NCBI GenBank assembly: GCA_020058145.1
Contig: JAGVEP010000165.1
Location: 1 to 5,293, forward strand
From: Phycisphaerae bacterium
GTDB taxonomy: Bacteria > Planctomycetota > Phycisphaerae > UBA1845 > Fen-1342
DNA: 5,293 nucleotides
Reading direction: 5' to 3'
Positions 1 through 5,293 of this stretch are shown here, piece after piece (the first letter of the stretch is position 1; each line of letters opens with the position of its first letter). Position numbers and translations under genes: made by a program. Under the pieces are notes generated by a model that ran no database searches, had not been told where the DNA came from, and saw only the letters and a list, made by a program, of their open reading frames with translations.

Positions 1-2
1 CC

Positions 3-917
3 GCGGCGATCCTCGTCGCCGCCACGGTCGTGGTCGGCTGCCAGCGCCTGTTCGCGCCGCCGGCCGACGCCCCATCCGAGCCGCCACGCGAGCAATCCAA
101 GCGCAGGCCGCGGCCGACAGCACCACCAGCCGCCGGGGCTATCCTATGGCGTGCTTTCCGTCCGGCCATCCTGGTCACGCTCCTGGTGCTCTTGGTCGGC
201 ATGTGGCCTGGTGTGCGTAACCAAGCCCTGTACCGGCGTTTCCATGTGGACAACTTCGATTTCTTCCGCACCGGCATGCTCTCGCAACCGCCCGGCTCGC
301 TGGCGGGGGTGGACTTCCTCACCTTCCGGTTCATCAGCCTGATCGAGTATCCATGGGTCCACAAGTCGCAACTCGACAGCTTCTGGACCGAAATGTACGC
401 CCGCTTCTGGTTCGACTATGAGGGCCTGTCTCTGACGCTGCGCCGCTCGCCGGAGTGGCTTACCCGGCAGACCGAGATCATTCGCCGCAGTGGCGGCTGG
501 AACCGTGCCGCGTGGGAAGCGTTGCTGAACTGGCAGACGCCGGACGTACCCGCGGATTTCCGGAGCGTGGCGCTCGGTTCGTACCTGGGCGGCCTGCCGC
601 TCACCGCGCTGGTCCTGGCGGGCCTACCGTTCGCGCTGCGCCGTTCGCACTGGAAATTTGGCGTGCTCCTGCTGCTCGCGCATTTTCTGGGTTGTCTGTT
701 CGTACCTGTGTTTCAAGTGTTGCGACTGCCGTACTTCGCCGCGATGAAGGCGGCCTTCGCGCTGAGCGCCCTGTCGAGCGCACCGGTGCTGGCGGGGATC
801 AGCCTCGGCGCGTTACGCGGCCGCGCGTTCCAGATTGTCGCGGCGGTCGCCTGGCTCGCGGTCGCCGGGCTGGTCGTTGCCAACGTCGGCTTCATCGCTG
901 CACAATACGCCCGGTGA
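3..917 (+). CDS. GT-C / GT39-like membrane glycosyltransferase, C-terminal part (5' end outside window)
   Basis: The reading frame is open to the left edge, so only the last 304 residues are seen. A GTG at 30 is in frame, but the residues before it (AAILVAATV) already form part of a membrane helix, so this is not the true start. Visible features are a helix at about 1-16, a Pro/Arg-rich loop (17-44), a helix at about 50-68, then a long extracytoplasmic segment (about 70-190) containing FLTFRF and SFWTEMYARFWFDYE (126-140). About four C-terminal helices follow (198-212, 219-239, 245-270, 276-299). This layout, with many N-terminal helices presumed upstream and an aromatic-rich late loop, resembles polyprenyl-phosphate-sugar dependent GT-C enzymes of the GT39/ArnT type. 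The catalytic acidic loop would lie upstream and cannot be checked. The next gene is a second GT39-like protein 34 bp downstream, which supports the call. Substrate and acceptor are unknown; another polytopic envelope protein remains possible. Confidence 0.6.
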   Translation, partial: AAILVAATVVVGCQRLFAPPADAPSEPPREQSKRRPRPTAPPAAGAILWRAFRPAILVTLLVLLVGMWPGVRNQALYRRFHVDNFDFFRTGMLSQPPGSLAGVDFLTFRFISLIEYPWVHKSQLDSFWTEMYARFWFDYEGLSLTLRRSPEWLTRQTEIIRRSGGWNRAAWEALLNWQTPDVPADFRSVALGSYLGGLPLTALVLAGLPFALRRSHWKFGVLLLLAHFLGCLFVPVFQVLRLPYFAAMKAAFALSALSSAPVLAGISLGALRGRAFQIVAAVAWLAVAGLVVANVGFIAAQYAR

Positions 918-935
918 GCGGGGCCCACGAGTTCT

Positions 936-941
936 GGGAGG
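936..941 (+). promoter_or_regulatory. Ribosome binding site for the 952 start
   Basis: GGGAGG lies 10 nt before the ATG at 952. This decides the start of the second glycosyltransferase: the longer in-frame ORF beginning at 835 would overlap the previous gene by 83 bp and add a 39-residue Arg/Ser/Gly-rich stretch that looks like read-through of the other frame. Confidence 0.5.
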
Positions 942-951
942 CAGGCGCGAG

Positions 952-3018
952 ATGAAGGGTAAGCACACTGCGGAGCAGCAGGCGCAGCCGTGCGTCGGGC
1001 CACCGGCCAGCCCCGCGCTGCGTCCATCGACCCCCCCTGCCTGGCCCCGTCGGGCGACCTGGCTGCTGGTACCGGCCCTGCTGTTGTTGAACGCGGTGCT
1101 GGCGGTCACGTCGTTCGTTGGCGACAGTATCACCTTCGACGAGACCAGCCACCTGACCGCCGGATACTCCTACTGGCGAACCGGCGATTTCCGCTTCACC
1201 CCCGACCACCCGCCCCTCGGCAAGCTCTGGGGGGCGTTTCCGCTGCTGTTCATGAAGCTCCAGGAGCCCGATTGGAACAGCCTATCGTGGTGGTCCAAGC
1301 CGGACTCGTTCCAATTGGGCCGCGAATGGCTGTTCCAGCACAACGACGGCCAAAAACTGCTGGTCGCGGGGCGCTGCGCGATGGTGCTCTGGCTGACGGC
1401 CACTTGCCTGCTCGTCTACTTCCTTGGCCGGCGCCTGTGGGGCCCGGCCGGCGGCTGGTTGGCCTTCGTCATCGCCGTCCTGAGCCCGACCTTGCTGGCG
1501 CACGGCCGGCTGGTCACGACGGACATCCCGATCACCTGCCTGACCGCCCTGGTGTTTCTGACGTTCGCACGCCTCGCCGAGCGCATCACCTGGCTGCGAC
1601 TGCTCGCGGCCCTGCTGGCGCTGACGGCGGCCAGCGTCGCGAAGTTGTCCTGGCCAGTCGTGCTGGTGGGGCTTGGTGCGATGGCACTGGTGGTTGTGTT
1701 GCGGCAAAGGCCACTGCCGCTCGCCCTGCGCCTGTTCGGCCGTGGGCCGCGCGGCGAGCCTGTCCCGCTGACTTCGCGGCGGCAGCGTGTGCTGGCCTTG
1801 ACCGCGATTGGCGGCGCGGCAGCGGCCTGCGTCTGGCTGGGGGTGTGGACCTGTTTCGGGTGGCGCTATCAGATGCTAGCGCCGCTGTCGCCAAACGCGA
1901 CGGAAGAGGACCAAGCTCGGTATGACCAGACGCACAAAGTCCTGCTGGCGGACATGGCCAGCACGATCTATAACGCGGATGGCACGCCCCAGGCAGGTCT
2001 GTACCCGGCGGCGCTGCGGCTGGCCATCGCGCACGAACTACTGCCGGAGGCGTATCTCCTGGGGCTGGGCCAGATGCGCGCGAACACCGCGCGGCGTTGG
2101 GCGTACATGTTGGGCGAGTACTCCCCGGACGGCTTTCGGTCGTTCTTTCCGCTTGCGTTTGCCCTCAAGACCCCCCTAGCTACGCACCTGCTCATCGCGG
2201 CCGCGCTGGTGGCGCTGCTGGTTCGCCGGGCGCGCTGTGCCGACAGCCCCTTGTTGGCCGGCCTGCTTGTGTTTGGGGCAGTTTTCGGAGTGAATCTGAT
2301 CGCCAGTACTTACAACGTCGGGCACCGCCACATGTTGCCCGTCTACCCGCTGCTGTACGTGCTCGCGGGGGCGGCGGGCGCCTGGTGGTCCAACCGCGGC
2401 GGACGCGCTTTGGTCGTGGCGGCGGGCGCGTGGCTTCTAGGGGCAAATTTGTGGATCCACCCGCACTACCTTTCGTATTTCAACGAGCTGATTGGCGGGC
2501 CGCGGCAGGCCTACCGGTATCTCGCGGACAGCAATCTGGATTGGGGTCAGGACCTGCTGCGCTTGGCCGCCTACGCCCGACAATTCCCCGCTGAGCCGGT
2601 CAAGCTGGCCTATTTTGGCAGCGCGTTGCCGACGTACTATTTACCGTGCACGGCGCTGCCCAGCATTCACAGTTACGGCTTCGGCCCACGGGCGGCCTTG
2701 ACCGGTGGGCTATACGTCGTCAGTGCGACGCAAATGGTCGCGGTCTACGAGCACCGCGCGCGGGATGAGTTCTGGGCGCGGCGTGACGTACAGCAGACGT
2801 ATGCGACGGCCTACCAGATTGTCGAGGCCGGGTCGCCCAACAACCCGTCGCCGGAGGCGATGGAACGCTATAAGCGCGCTGGAGACATCCTGCGCGAACT
2901 GGCGCCGGAACGCCTGCTGTGGCGCTTGCACCGCCGCCCGCCCGAGGCGCGTGTCGGCTGGTCGCTGTTCATCTGGCACCTTGCGGACGCGGACGTCGCC
3001 GAACTGCTCAATCCATGA
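952..3018 (+). CDS. GT39-like phospholipid-carrier-dependent glycosyltransferase, membrane protein
   Basis: A complete 688-residue polytopic protein. Residues 1-35 are a Pro-rich, probably cytoplasmic tail, and the first helix is about 36-56. The first extracytoplasmic loop carries TFDETSH (61-67, with D63-E64) and TPDHPPLGKLW (83-93). This is the layout of GT-C enzymes of the PMT/ArnT (GT39) class, where an acidic residue in this loop is catalytic. Further landmarks are TTDIP (189-193), GHRHMLPVYP (457-466) and YLSYFNELIGGP (507-517). About ten or more helices span 36-500. After them comes a C-terminal soluble domain (about 505-688) with SNLDWGQD (527-534), which probably faces the periplasm. 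A basic loop at 252-281 is likely cytoplasmic. By family analogy it transfers a sugar from a polyprenyl-phosphate donor to an envelope lipid, glycan or protein; the sugar and acceptor cannot be read from the sequence. It follows a related gene by 34 bp and overlaps rsmG by 4 bp (ATGA), suggesting cotranscription and coupled translation. Class is fairly sure, exact function is not. Confidence 0.82.
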   Translation: MKGKHTAEQQAQPCVGPPASPALRPSTPPAWPRRATWLLVPALLLLNAVLAVTSFVGDSITFDETSHLTAGYSYWRTGDFRFTPDHPPLGKLWGAFPLLFMKLQEPDWNSLSWWSKPDSFQLGREWLFQHNDGQKLLVAGRCAMVLWLTATCLLVYFLGRRLWGPAGGWLAFVIAVLSPTLLAHGRLVTTDIPITCLTALVFLTFARLAERITWLRLLAALLALTAASVAKLSWPVVLVGLGAMALVVVLRQRPLPLALRLFGRGPRGEPVPLTSRRQRVLALTAIGGAAAACVWLGVWTCFGWRYQMLAPLSPNATEEDQARYDQTHKVLLADMASTIYNADGTPQAGLYPAALRLAIAHELLPEAYLLGLGQMRANTARRWAYMLGEYSPDGFRSFFPLAFALKTPLATHLLIAAALVALLVRRARCADSPLLAGLLVFGAVFGVNLIASTYNVGHRHMLPVYPLLYVLAGAAGAWWSNRGGRALVVAAGAWLLGANLWIHPHYLSYFNELIGGPRQAYRYLADSNLDWGQDLLRLAAYARQFPAEPVKLAYFGSALPTYYLPCTALPSIHSYGFGPRAALTGGLYVVSATQMVAVYEHRARDEFWARRDVQQTYATAYQIVEAGSPNNPSPEAMERYKRAGDILRELAPERLLWRLHRRPPEARVGWSLFIWHLADADVAELLNP

Positions 3019-3719
3019 GCCCCGTGAAATTCCCGGCGGCTGACGGGGATGTGGACGCGGCTGTCACCGCGCGCCTGGCGCATTTCGTGCAACTGCTGAT
3101 CGCAGAAAACCAGCGCCAGAACCTCACTGGCACCCGCGACGAGGCCGAACTGCGGCGCATCCACATTGGGGACAGCCTCAAGCTGTTGCCGCTTCTGCAC
3201 GAACGGGGCATAACTCGCCTCCTCGACCTGGGCAGCGGCGGCGGACTGCCCGGTATCCCGCTTGCCTGCGTCCGCACGGACCTGCACGTGACGCTGCTCG
3301 ACGCGACCCGCAAGAAAGTCGCGGCGCTCGAACGCATGGTCGCCGCGCTGGAGCTGTCCAACGTGCGGACCGTCTGGGGACGTGCCGAGGCGCTCGCCCA
3401 CCAGCCCGAGTATCGCGAGCAGTACGACGCCGTCACTGCGCGCGCCGTCGCCGGGCTACCGCTGTTGGTTGAGTATGCCGCCGGCTTTGTGCGCCCTGGC
3501 GGAACCTGTTGGTTCTACAAATCGGCCGCCGCTGCCGAACCCGAGCGCATCGCGGCGGAATCAGCGACTCGCCGCTGCCGTCTGTCTCATCTCGCCACGC
3601 ACGCCTACCGTCTGGCAGATGAGGATGCCGACCGCGCGCTCCTGGAGTATCGCAAGGACGGTGCGCTGGCCGCCAATTTGCCCCGCCCCGCCGGAATGGC
3701 AAAAAAGCACCCGTTTTGA
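3015..3719 (+). CDS. rsmG: 16S rRNA (guanine-N7) methyltransferase RsmG (GidB)
   Basis: A complete 234-residue protein, close to the usual family length of about 200-240. RsmG transfers a methyl group from S-adenosylmethionine to N7 of G527 (E. coli numbering) in 16S rRNA, in the cytoplasm. The N-terminal helical part has NLTGTRDEAEL (36-46) followed by HIGDSL (50-55), which correspond to the family's NLT...R and H..DSL signatures. The SAM-binding motif I is LLDLGSGGGLPGIPLA (69-84). TLLDATRKKVAALE (93-106) gives the acidic end of strand 2 plus the basic R/K-K region. DAVTARAVAGLPLL (138-151) matches the conserved D.v.sRAva.l.lL block. The protein ends in a basic PRPAGMAKKHPF, like the PR..G.p.K.P tail of the family. 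The ATG overlaps the upstream stop (ATGA) and no strong Shine-Dalgarno sequence precedes it, so translation is probably coupled. An upstream in-frame start at 2919 would overlap the glycosyltransferase by 100 bp and adds no family sequence. Confidence 0.95.
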   Translation: MSPVKFPAADGDVDAAVTARLAHFVQLLIAENQRQNLTGTRDEAELRRIHIGDSLKLLPLLHERGITRLLDLGSGGGLPGIPLACVRTDLHVTLLDATRKKVAALERMVAALELSNVRTVWGRAEALAHQPEYREQYDAVTARAVAGLPLLVEYAAGFVRPGGTCWFYKSAAAAEPERIAAESATRRCRLSHLATHAYRLADEDADRALLEYRKDGALAANLPRPAGMAKKHPF

Positions 3720-3742
3720 GAGCGCGCGGTCGCCCAAACGCG

Positions 3743-3763
3743 CTACTCGCTATTCGCTACTCG
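3743..3763. repeat. Three tandem 7-bp units (CTAYTCG)
   Basis: On the plus strand the units read CTACTCG, CTATTCG, CTACTCG with no gap. The first unit contains the reverse-strand stop codon (TAG) of the CNNM/CBS/CorC gene, and the rest encodes its last six residues (RVANSE). Because 7 is not a multiple of 3, each unit is read in a different frame, so the resulting tail is unlikely to be under family constraint. Whether the heptamer recurs elsewhere in the genome cannot be seen here. Confidence 0.75.
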
Positions 3764-5023
3764 TGTCTCTGCCCCCTCCCGTACCACGTGTATTCTCAGC
3801 CGTCTGATCCGCCGCGACTCCGCATCCAGAATCCGCACCTCGATGTTGTCTCGCCGAAACTCATCGCCCGCGGTCGGGATCTTCCCCAGGGTCGCGAACA
3901 CGAAACCGCCGATCGTCTCGTAGTCGGCTTCCTCCGGCAACTCGATCTCCAGTTCCGCGTTGATCTCGCTGATGTGTACCCGCGCGTCCACCTCGAGCGT
4001 ATCGTCGTCGATGCGGTTGAGCGCCGGCGGCGGACGCTGGTCGTACTCGTCGTCGATCTCGCCGACCAGTTCCTCCAGGATATCTTCGAGCGTCGCCAGG
4101 CCGGCCGTGCCCCCGTATTCGTCGAGCACGATCGCGATTTGCACCTTCGTCGTGCGGAACTCATTGAGCAACTCGTTCAGCGTCTTCGTTTCCGGCACGT
4201 ACGGCGCCGTCCGCATCGCCTTCCGGGCGTCAAATGGCTCGGCGGGATTCAGCCGCAAGAGGTCCTTCGCATAGAGCACGCCGACGATGTGATCGACCGA
4301 GCCTTCGTAGACCGGAATCCGCGAGTGCCCGGTCCGCAGAATAAGCGCCCGCACATCTTCGTAACCCGCGTCCGTCGCGACGGCGTCTACGTCCGTCCGC
4401 GGCGTCATGATCGCGCTCACCGCCGTCTGGTCCAACGCGAAGACGGACTGGATCATTTCCTTCTTGTCTTCGTCGACCGCCCCGTAGGCTTCGCCCTCGG
4501 AGACCGCATCGAGAATGTCCTGCTCCGCGCGCTCCGTCTCGGCTTCCGCCGTCTGCTCCAGCTTGCCGAGCAGTCGCCGCACGACGAACTCGACGAGCGC
4601 GAACAGCCGCCCGACCGGCCACAGCAGCGTACGCAGCAGCCACAGCACGCCGAGGCTGCGCGCGAGTACCGCATCGCCCGCGTGCACGGCCAGCGCGTGC
4701 GGCACCCCGATCGCGAAAATGGCGAGCGCCGTGAGTGACGTGACTCCGGCGACCAGCCACGCCGCCAAACCCGCGGTCCCCAGTTCCACGCGCACCCAGT
4801 GCAGGACGGTGAACACCACCCCCAGCCCGAGCATGAGCCGCAACAGACTCGCCAGCGTCTCGAGCTCCCATTCGTGCTCGTCGACCCAATCGAGCCGGCT
4901 TTCCTGGTTCTGTTCAGGCAAGAGTTCCGATAACCGCGCGCGCGACCGAATCGGCAACGCGTAGGCGAGCACCGAGACGCCAGAGGTCAAGCCCAGCAGC
5001 ACCAATCCAATGAGAACGATCAA
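3743..5023 (-). CDS. CNNM/CBS/CorC_HlyC-domain membrane protein (hemolysin family, CorC-like)
   Basis: A complete 426-residue inner-membrane protein. Relatives are linked to Mg2+/Co2+ efflux or homeostasis; the name 'hemolysin' is historical. The N-terminal CNNM (DUF21)-like part has a helix at about 2-24, an acidic stretch (32-57), and helices at about 60-78, 84-112 and 120-150. A CBS pair follows: MTPRTDV (206-212), with HSRIPVYEGSVDHIVGVLY in the first CBS, then QIAIVLDEYGGTAGLATLED (from 295) and ILEELVGEIDDEYD (315-328). A C-terminal CorC_HlyC domain spans about 333-415 and includes IGGFVFATLGKIPTAGDEF (371-389). The CBS and CorC domains match the family closely, but the membrane domain lacks the usual SGSEtA and GE..PK signatures. 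The start is TTG, chosen because GAGGA lies 7 nt upstream and the hydrophobic helix begins immediately after; the frame is closed upstream by the stop codon of the preceding gene. It converges with rsmG across 23 bp. Ion specificity cannot be inferred. Confidence 0.88.
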   Translation of the reverse strand: MIVLIGLVLLGLTSGVSVLAYALPIRSRARLSELLPEQNQESRLDWVDEHEWELETLASLLRLMLGLGVVFTVLHWVRVELGTAGLAAWLVAGVTSLTALAIFAIGVPHALAVHAGDAVLARSLGVLWLLRTLLWPVGRLFALVEFVVRRLLGKLEQTAEAETERAEQDILDAVSEGEAYGAVDEDKKEMIQSVFALDQTAVSAIMTPRTDVDAVATDAGYEDVRALILRTGHSRIPVYEGSVDHIVGVLYAKDLLRLNPAEPFDARKAMRTAPYVPETKTLNELLNEFRTTKVQIAIVLDEYGGTAGLATLEDILEELVGEIDDEYDQRPPPALNRIDDDTLEVDARVHISEINAELEIELPEEADYETIGGFVFATLGKIPTAGDEFRRDNIEVRILDAESRRIRRLRIHVVREGAETRVANSE

Positions 5024-5030
5024 CGTCCTT

Positions 5031-5035
5031 TCCTC
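5031..5035 (-). promoter_or_regulatory. Ribosome binding site for the TTG start at 5023
   Basis: On the minus strand GAGGA ends 7 nt before the TTG codon at 5023-5021. No ATG or GTG lies in frame between the upstream stop (5095-5093) and this TTG. The next in-frame GTG would cut into the first membrane helix, so TTG is the best-supported start. Confidence 0.55.
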
Positions 5036-5092
5036 ACAGCCGCCAATGTGGACATGCCCGAGCCGTTCGACCCACGCAGCGTGCCGACTATG

Positions 5093-5293
5093 CTAGCCGC
5101 CAGGAGCGCGCCCCCGCAACTCGGTGAGCGCTCGGCGACACGCTGGCAGTTCCGCACTCGCCGTAGCTTCTTCCAATAATGTAACTTGCCGCCGCGTAAA
5201 CACCGCTGGCAGGTCAACGACGGCGTCGGTGCGCCCCAGGCCGGCCAGCAGCACGCCGCAGAGCTCGTCCAGCCCCGTCCGCTGGGTCGCCGA
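5093..5293 (-). CDS. MnmE (TrmE)-like GTPase, C-terminal fragment (5' part outside window)
   Basis: The minus-strand frame is open to the right edge and gives 66 residues before a TAG. It begins SATQRTGLDELCGVLL, matching the G5 region of small GTPases (SA..g.GldeL..), where the SA backbone contacts guanine. FTRRQVTLLEEATA (residues 32-45) follows, resembling the point in MnmE where the chain returns from the G domain to the helical domain (f..RRr..aLe.A). The final ALTELRG resembles the MnmE L.eitG segment. MnmE works with MnmG to install the 5-carboxymethylaminomethyl group on wobble uridine in tRNA. The protein stops at RGRAPGG and lacks the usual ending FCIGK, and the helical part is short. 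It lies 69 bp upstream of the CNNM/CBS/CorC gene on the same strand. The call rests on only 66 residues; another GTPase of the Era/Obg group is possible. No gene symbol is given for that reason. Confidence 0.5.
   Translation of the reverse strand, partial: SATQRTGLDELCGVLLAGLGRTDAVVDLPAVFTRRQVTLLEEATASAELPACRRALTELRGRAPGG

Noticed and set aside
835..951. N-terminal extension of the second glycosyltransferase from a start at 835
   Set aside because: It would overlap the preceding gene by 83 bp, adds Ser/Arg/Gly-rich out-of-frame-like sequence, and ATG 952 has its own GGGAGG.
455..955. Plus-strand 166-codon ORF overlapping the first glycosyltransferase
   Set aside because: Its Arg/Gly/Ala-rich composition and full overlap with a frame encoding clear membrane helices mark it as a shadow frame.
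1282..1707. Minus-strand 141-codon Gln/Arg/Gly-rich ORF
   Set aside because: It is antisense to the conserved core of the second glycosyltransferase and has low-complexity composition typical of a shadow frame.
3721..3744. Inverted repeat AGCGCG / CGCGCT between the convergent genes, a candidate bidirectional terminator
   Set aside because: The stem is only 6 bp with a 12-nt loop and no T-run directly follows on either strand. The nearest T-run on the minus strand begins more than 15 nt away. Such short GC palindromes are common in this composition.
3716..4738. A 340-codon plus-strand ORF opposite the CNNM/CBS/CorC gene
   Set aside because: It is Arg/Asp/Val-rich with no recognisable domain and lies exactly antisense to clear CBS and CorC_HlyC domains. 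Long antisense frames are expected in GC-rich DNA.
5024..5092. The 69-bp gap before the CNNM/CBS/CorC gene as a promoter or riboswitch region
   Set aside because: Apart from the GAGGA ribosome binding site, I see no -35/-10 pair or stable stem, and the gap is too short for a Mg2+-type riboswitch.
5020..5217. Minus-strand 65-codon ORF beginning MTCQRC
   Set aside because: It overlaps the MnmE-like C-terminus in another frame, contains no family sequence, and runs into the start of the CNNM/CBS/CorC gene.

Overview
The window is a GC-rich, densely coding stretch of bacterial chromosome with no sign of mobile elements, RNA genes or CRISPR. It holds three genes on the plus strand (two tandem polytopic GT-C type glycosyltransferases, then rsmG). 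These converge on two minus-strand genes: a CNNM/CBS/CorC-domain membrane protein and the C-terminal end of an MnmE-like GTPase. The high GC, the paired large GT39-like membrane proteins, the TTG start and the unusual MnmE-like C-terminus suggest a Planctomycetota-type organism (perhaps Phycisphaerae or a relative). That is an impression from protein style, not a proven assignment.

Plus strand, 3-3719. The 3' part of one membrane glycosyltransferase (open at the left edge) is followed 34 bp later by a complete 688-residue glycosyltransferase with a DE-containing first loop and an HPPL motif. Its stop codon overlaps the start of rsmG (ATGA), so the three genes look like one transcription unit. 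The two glycosyltransferases probably move sugars from polyprenyl-phosphate carriers to an envelope acceptor that cannot be identified here. RsmG methylates 16S rRNA and is functionally unrelated, so its coupling to them is probably organisational.

Minus strand, 5293-3743. The MnmE-like fragment ends 69 bp before the TTG start of the 426-residue CNNM/CBS/CorC protein. That protein has well-kept CBS and CorC_HlyC domains but a divergent membrane domain. Its last codons and stop lie in a 3 x 7 bp tandem repeat in the 23-bp convergent junction with rsmG. MnmE and RsmG genes are classical neighbours in many bacteria, so this locus may be a rearranged mnmE/rsmG neighbourhood.

No stretch longer than 70 bp lacks a gene. 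I did not find a convincing novel system. The points most worth a second look are the altered CNNM membrane domain, the short MnmE-like tail lacking the usual terminal Cys motif, and the heptamer repeat that supplies the end of a coding sequence.
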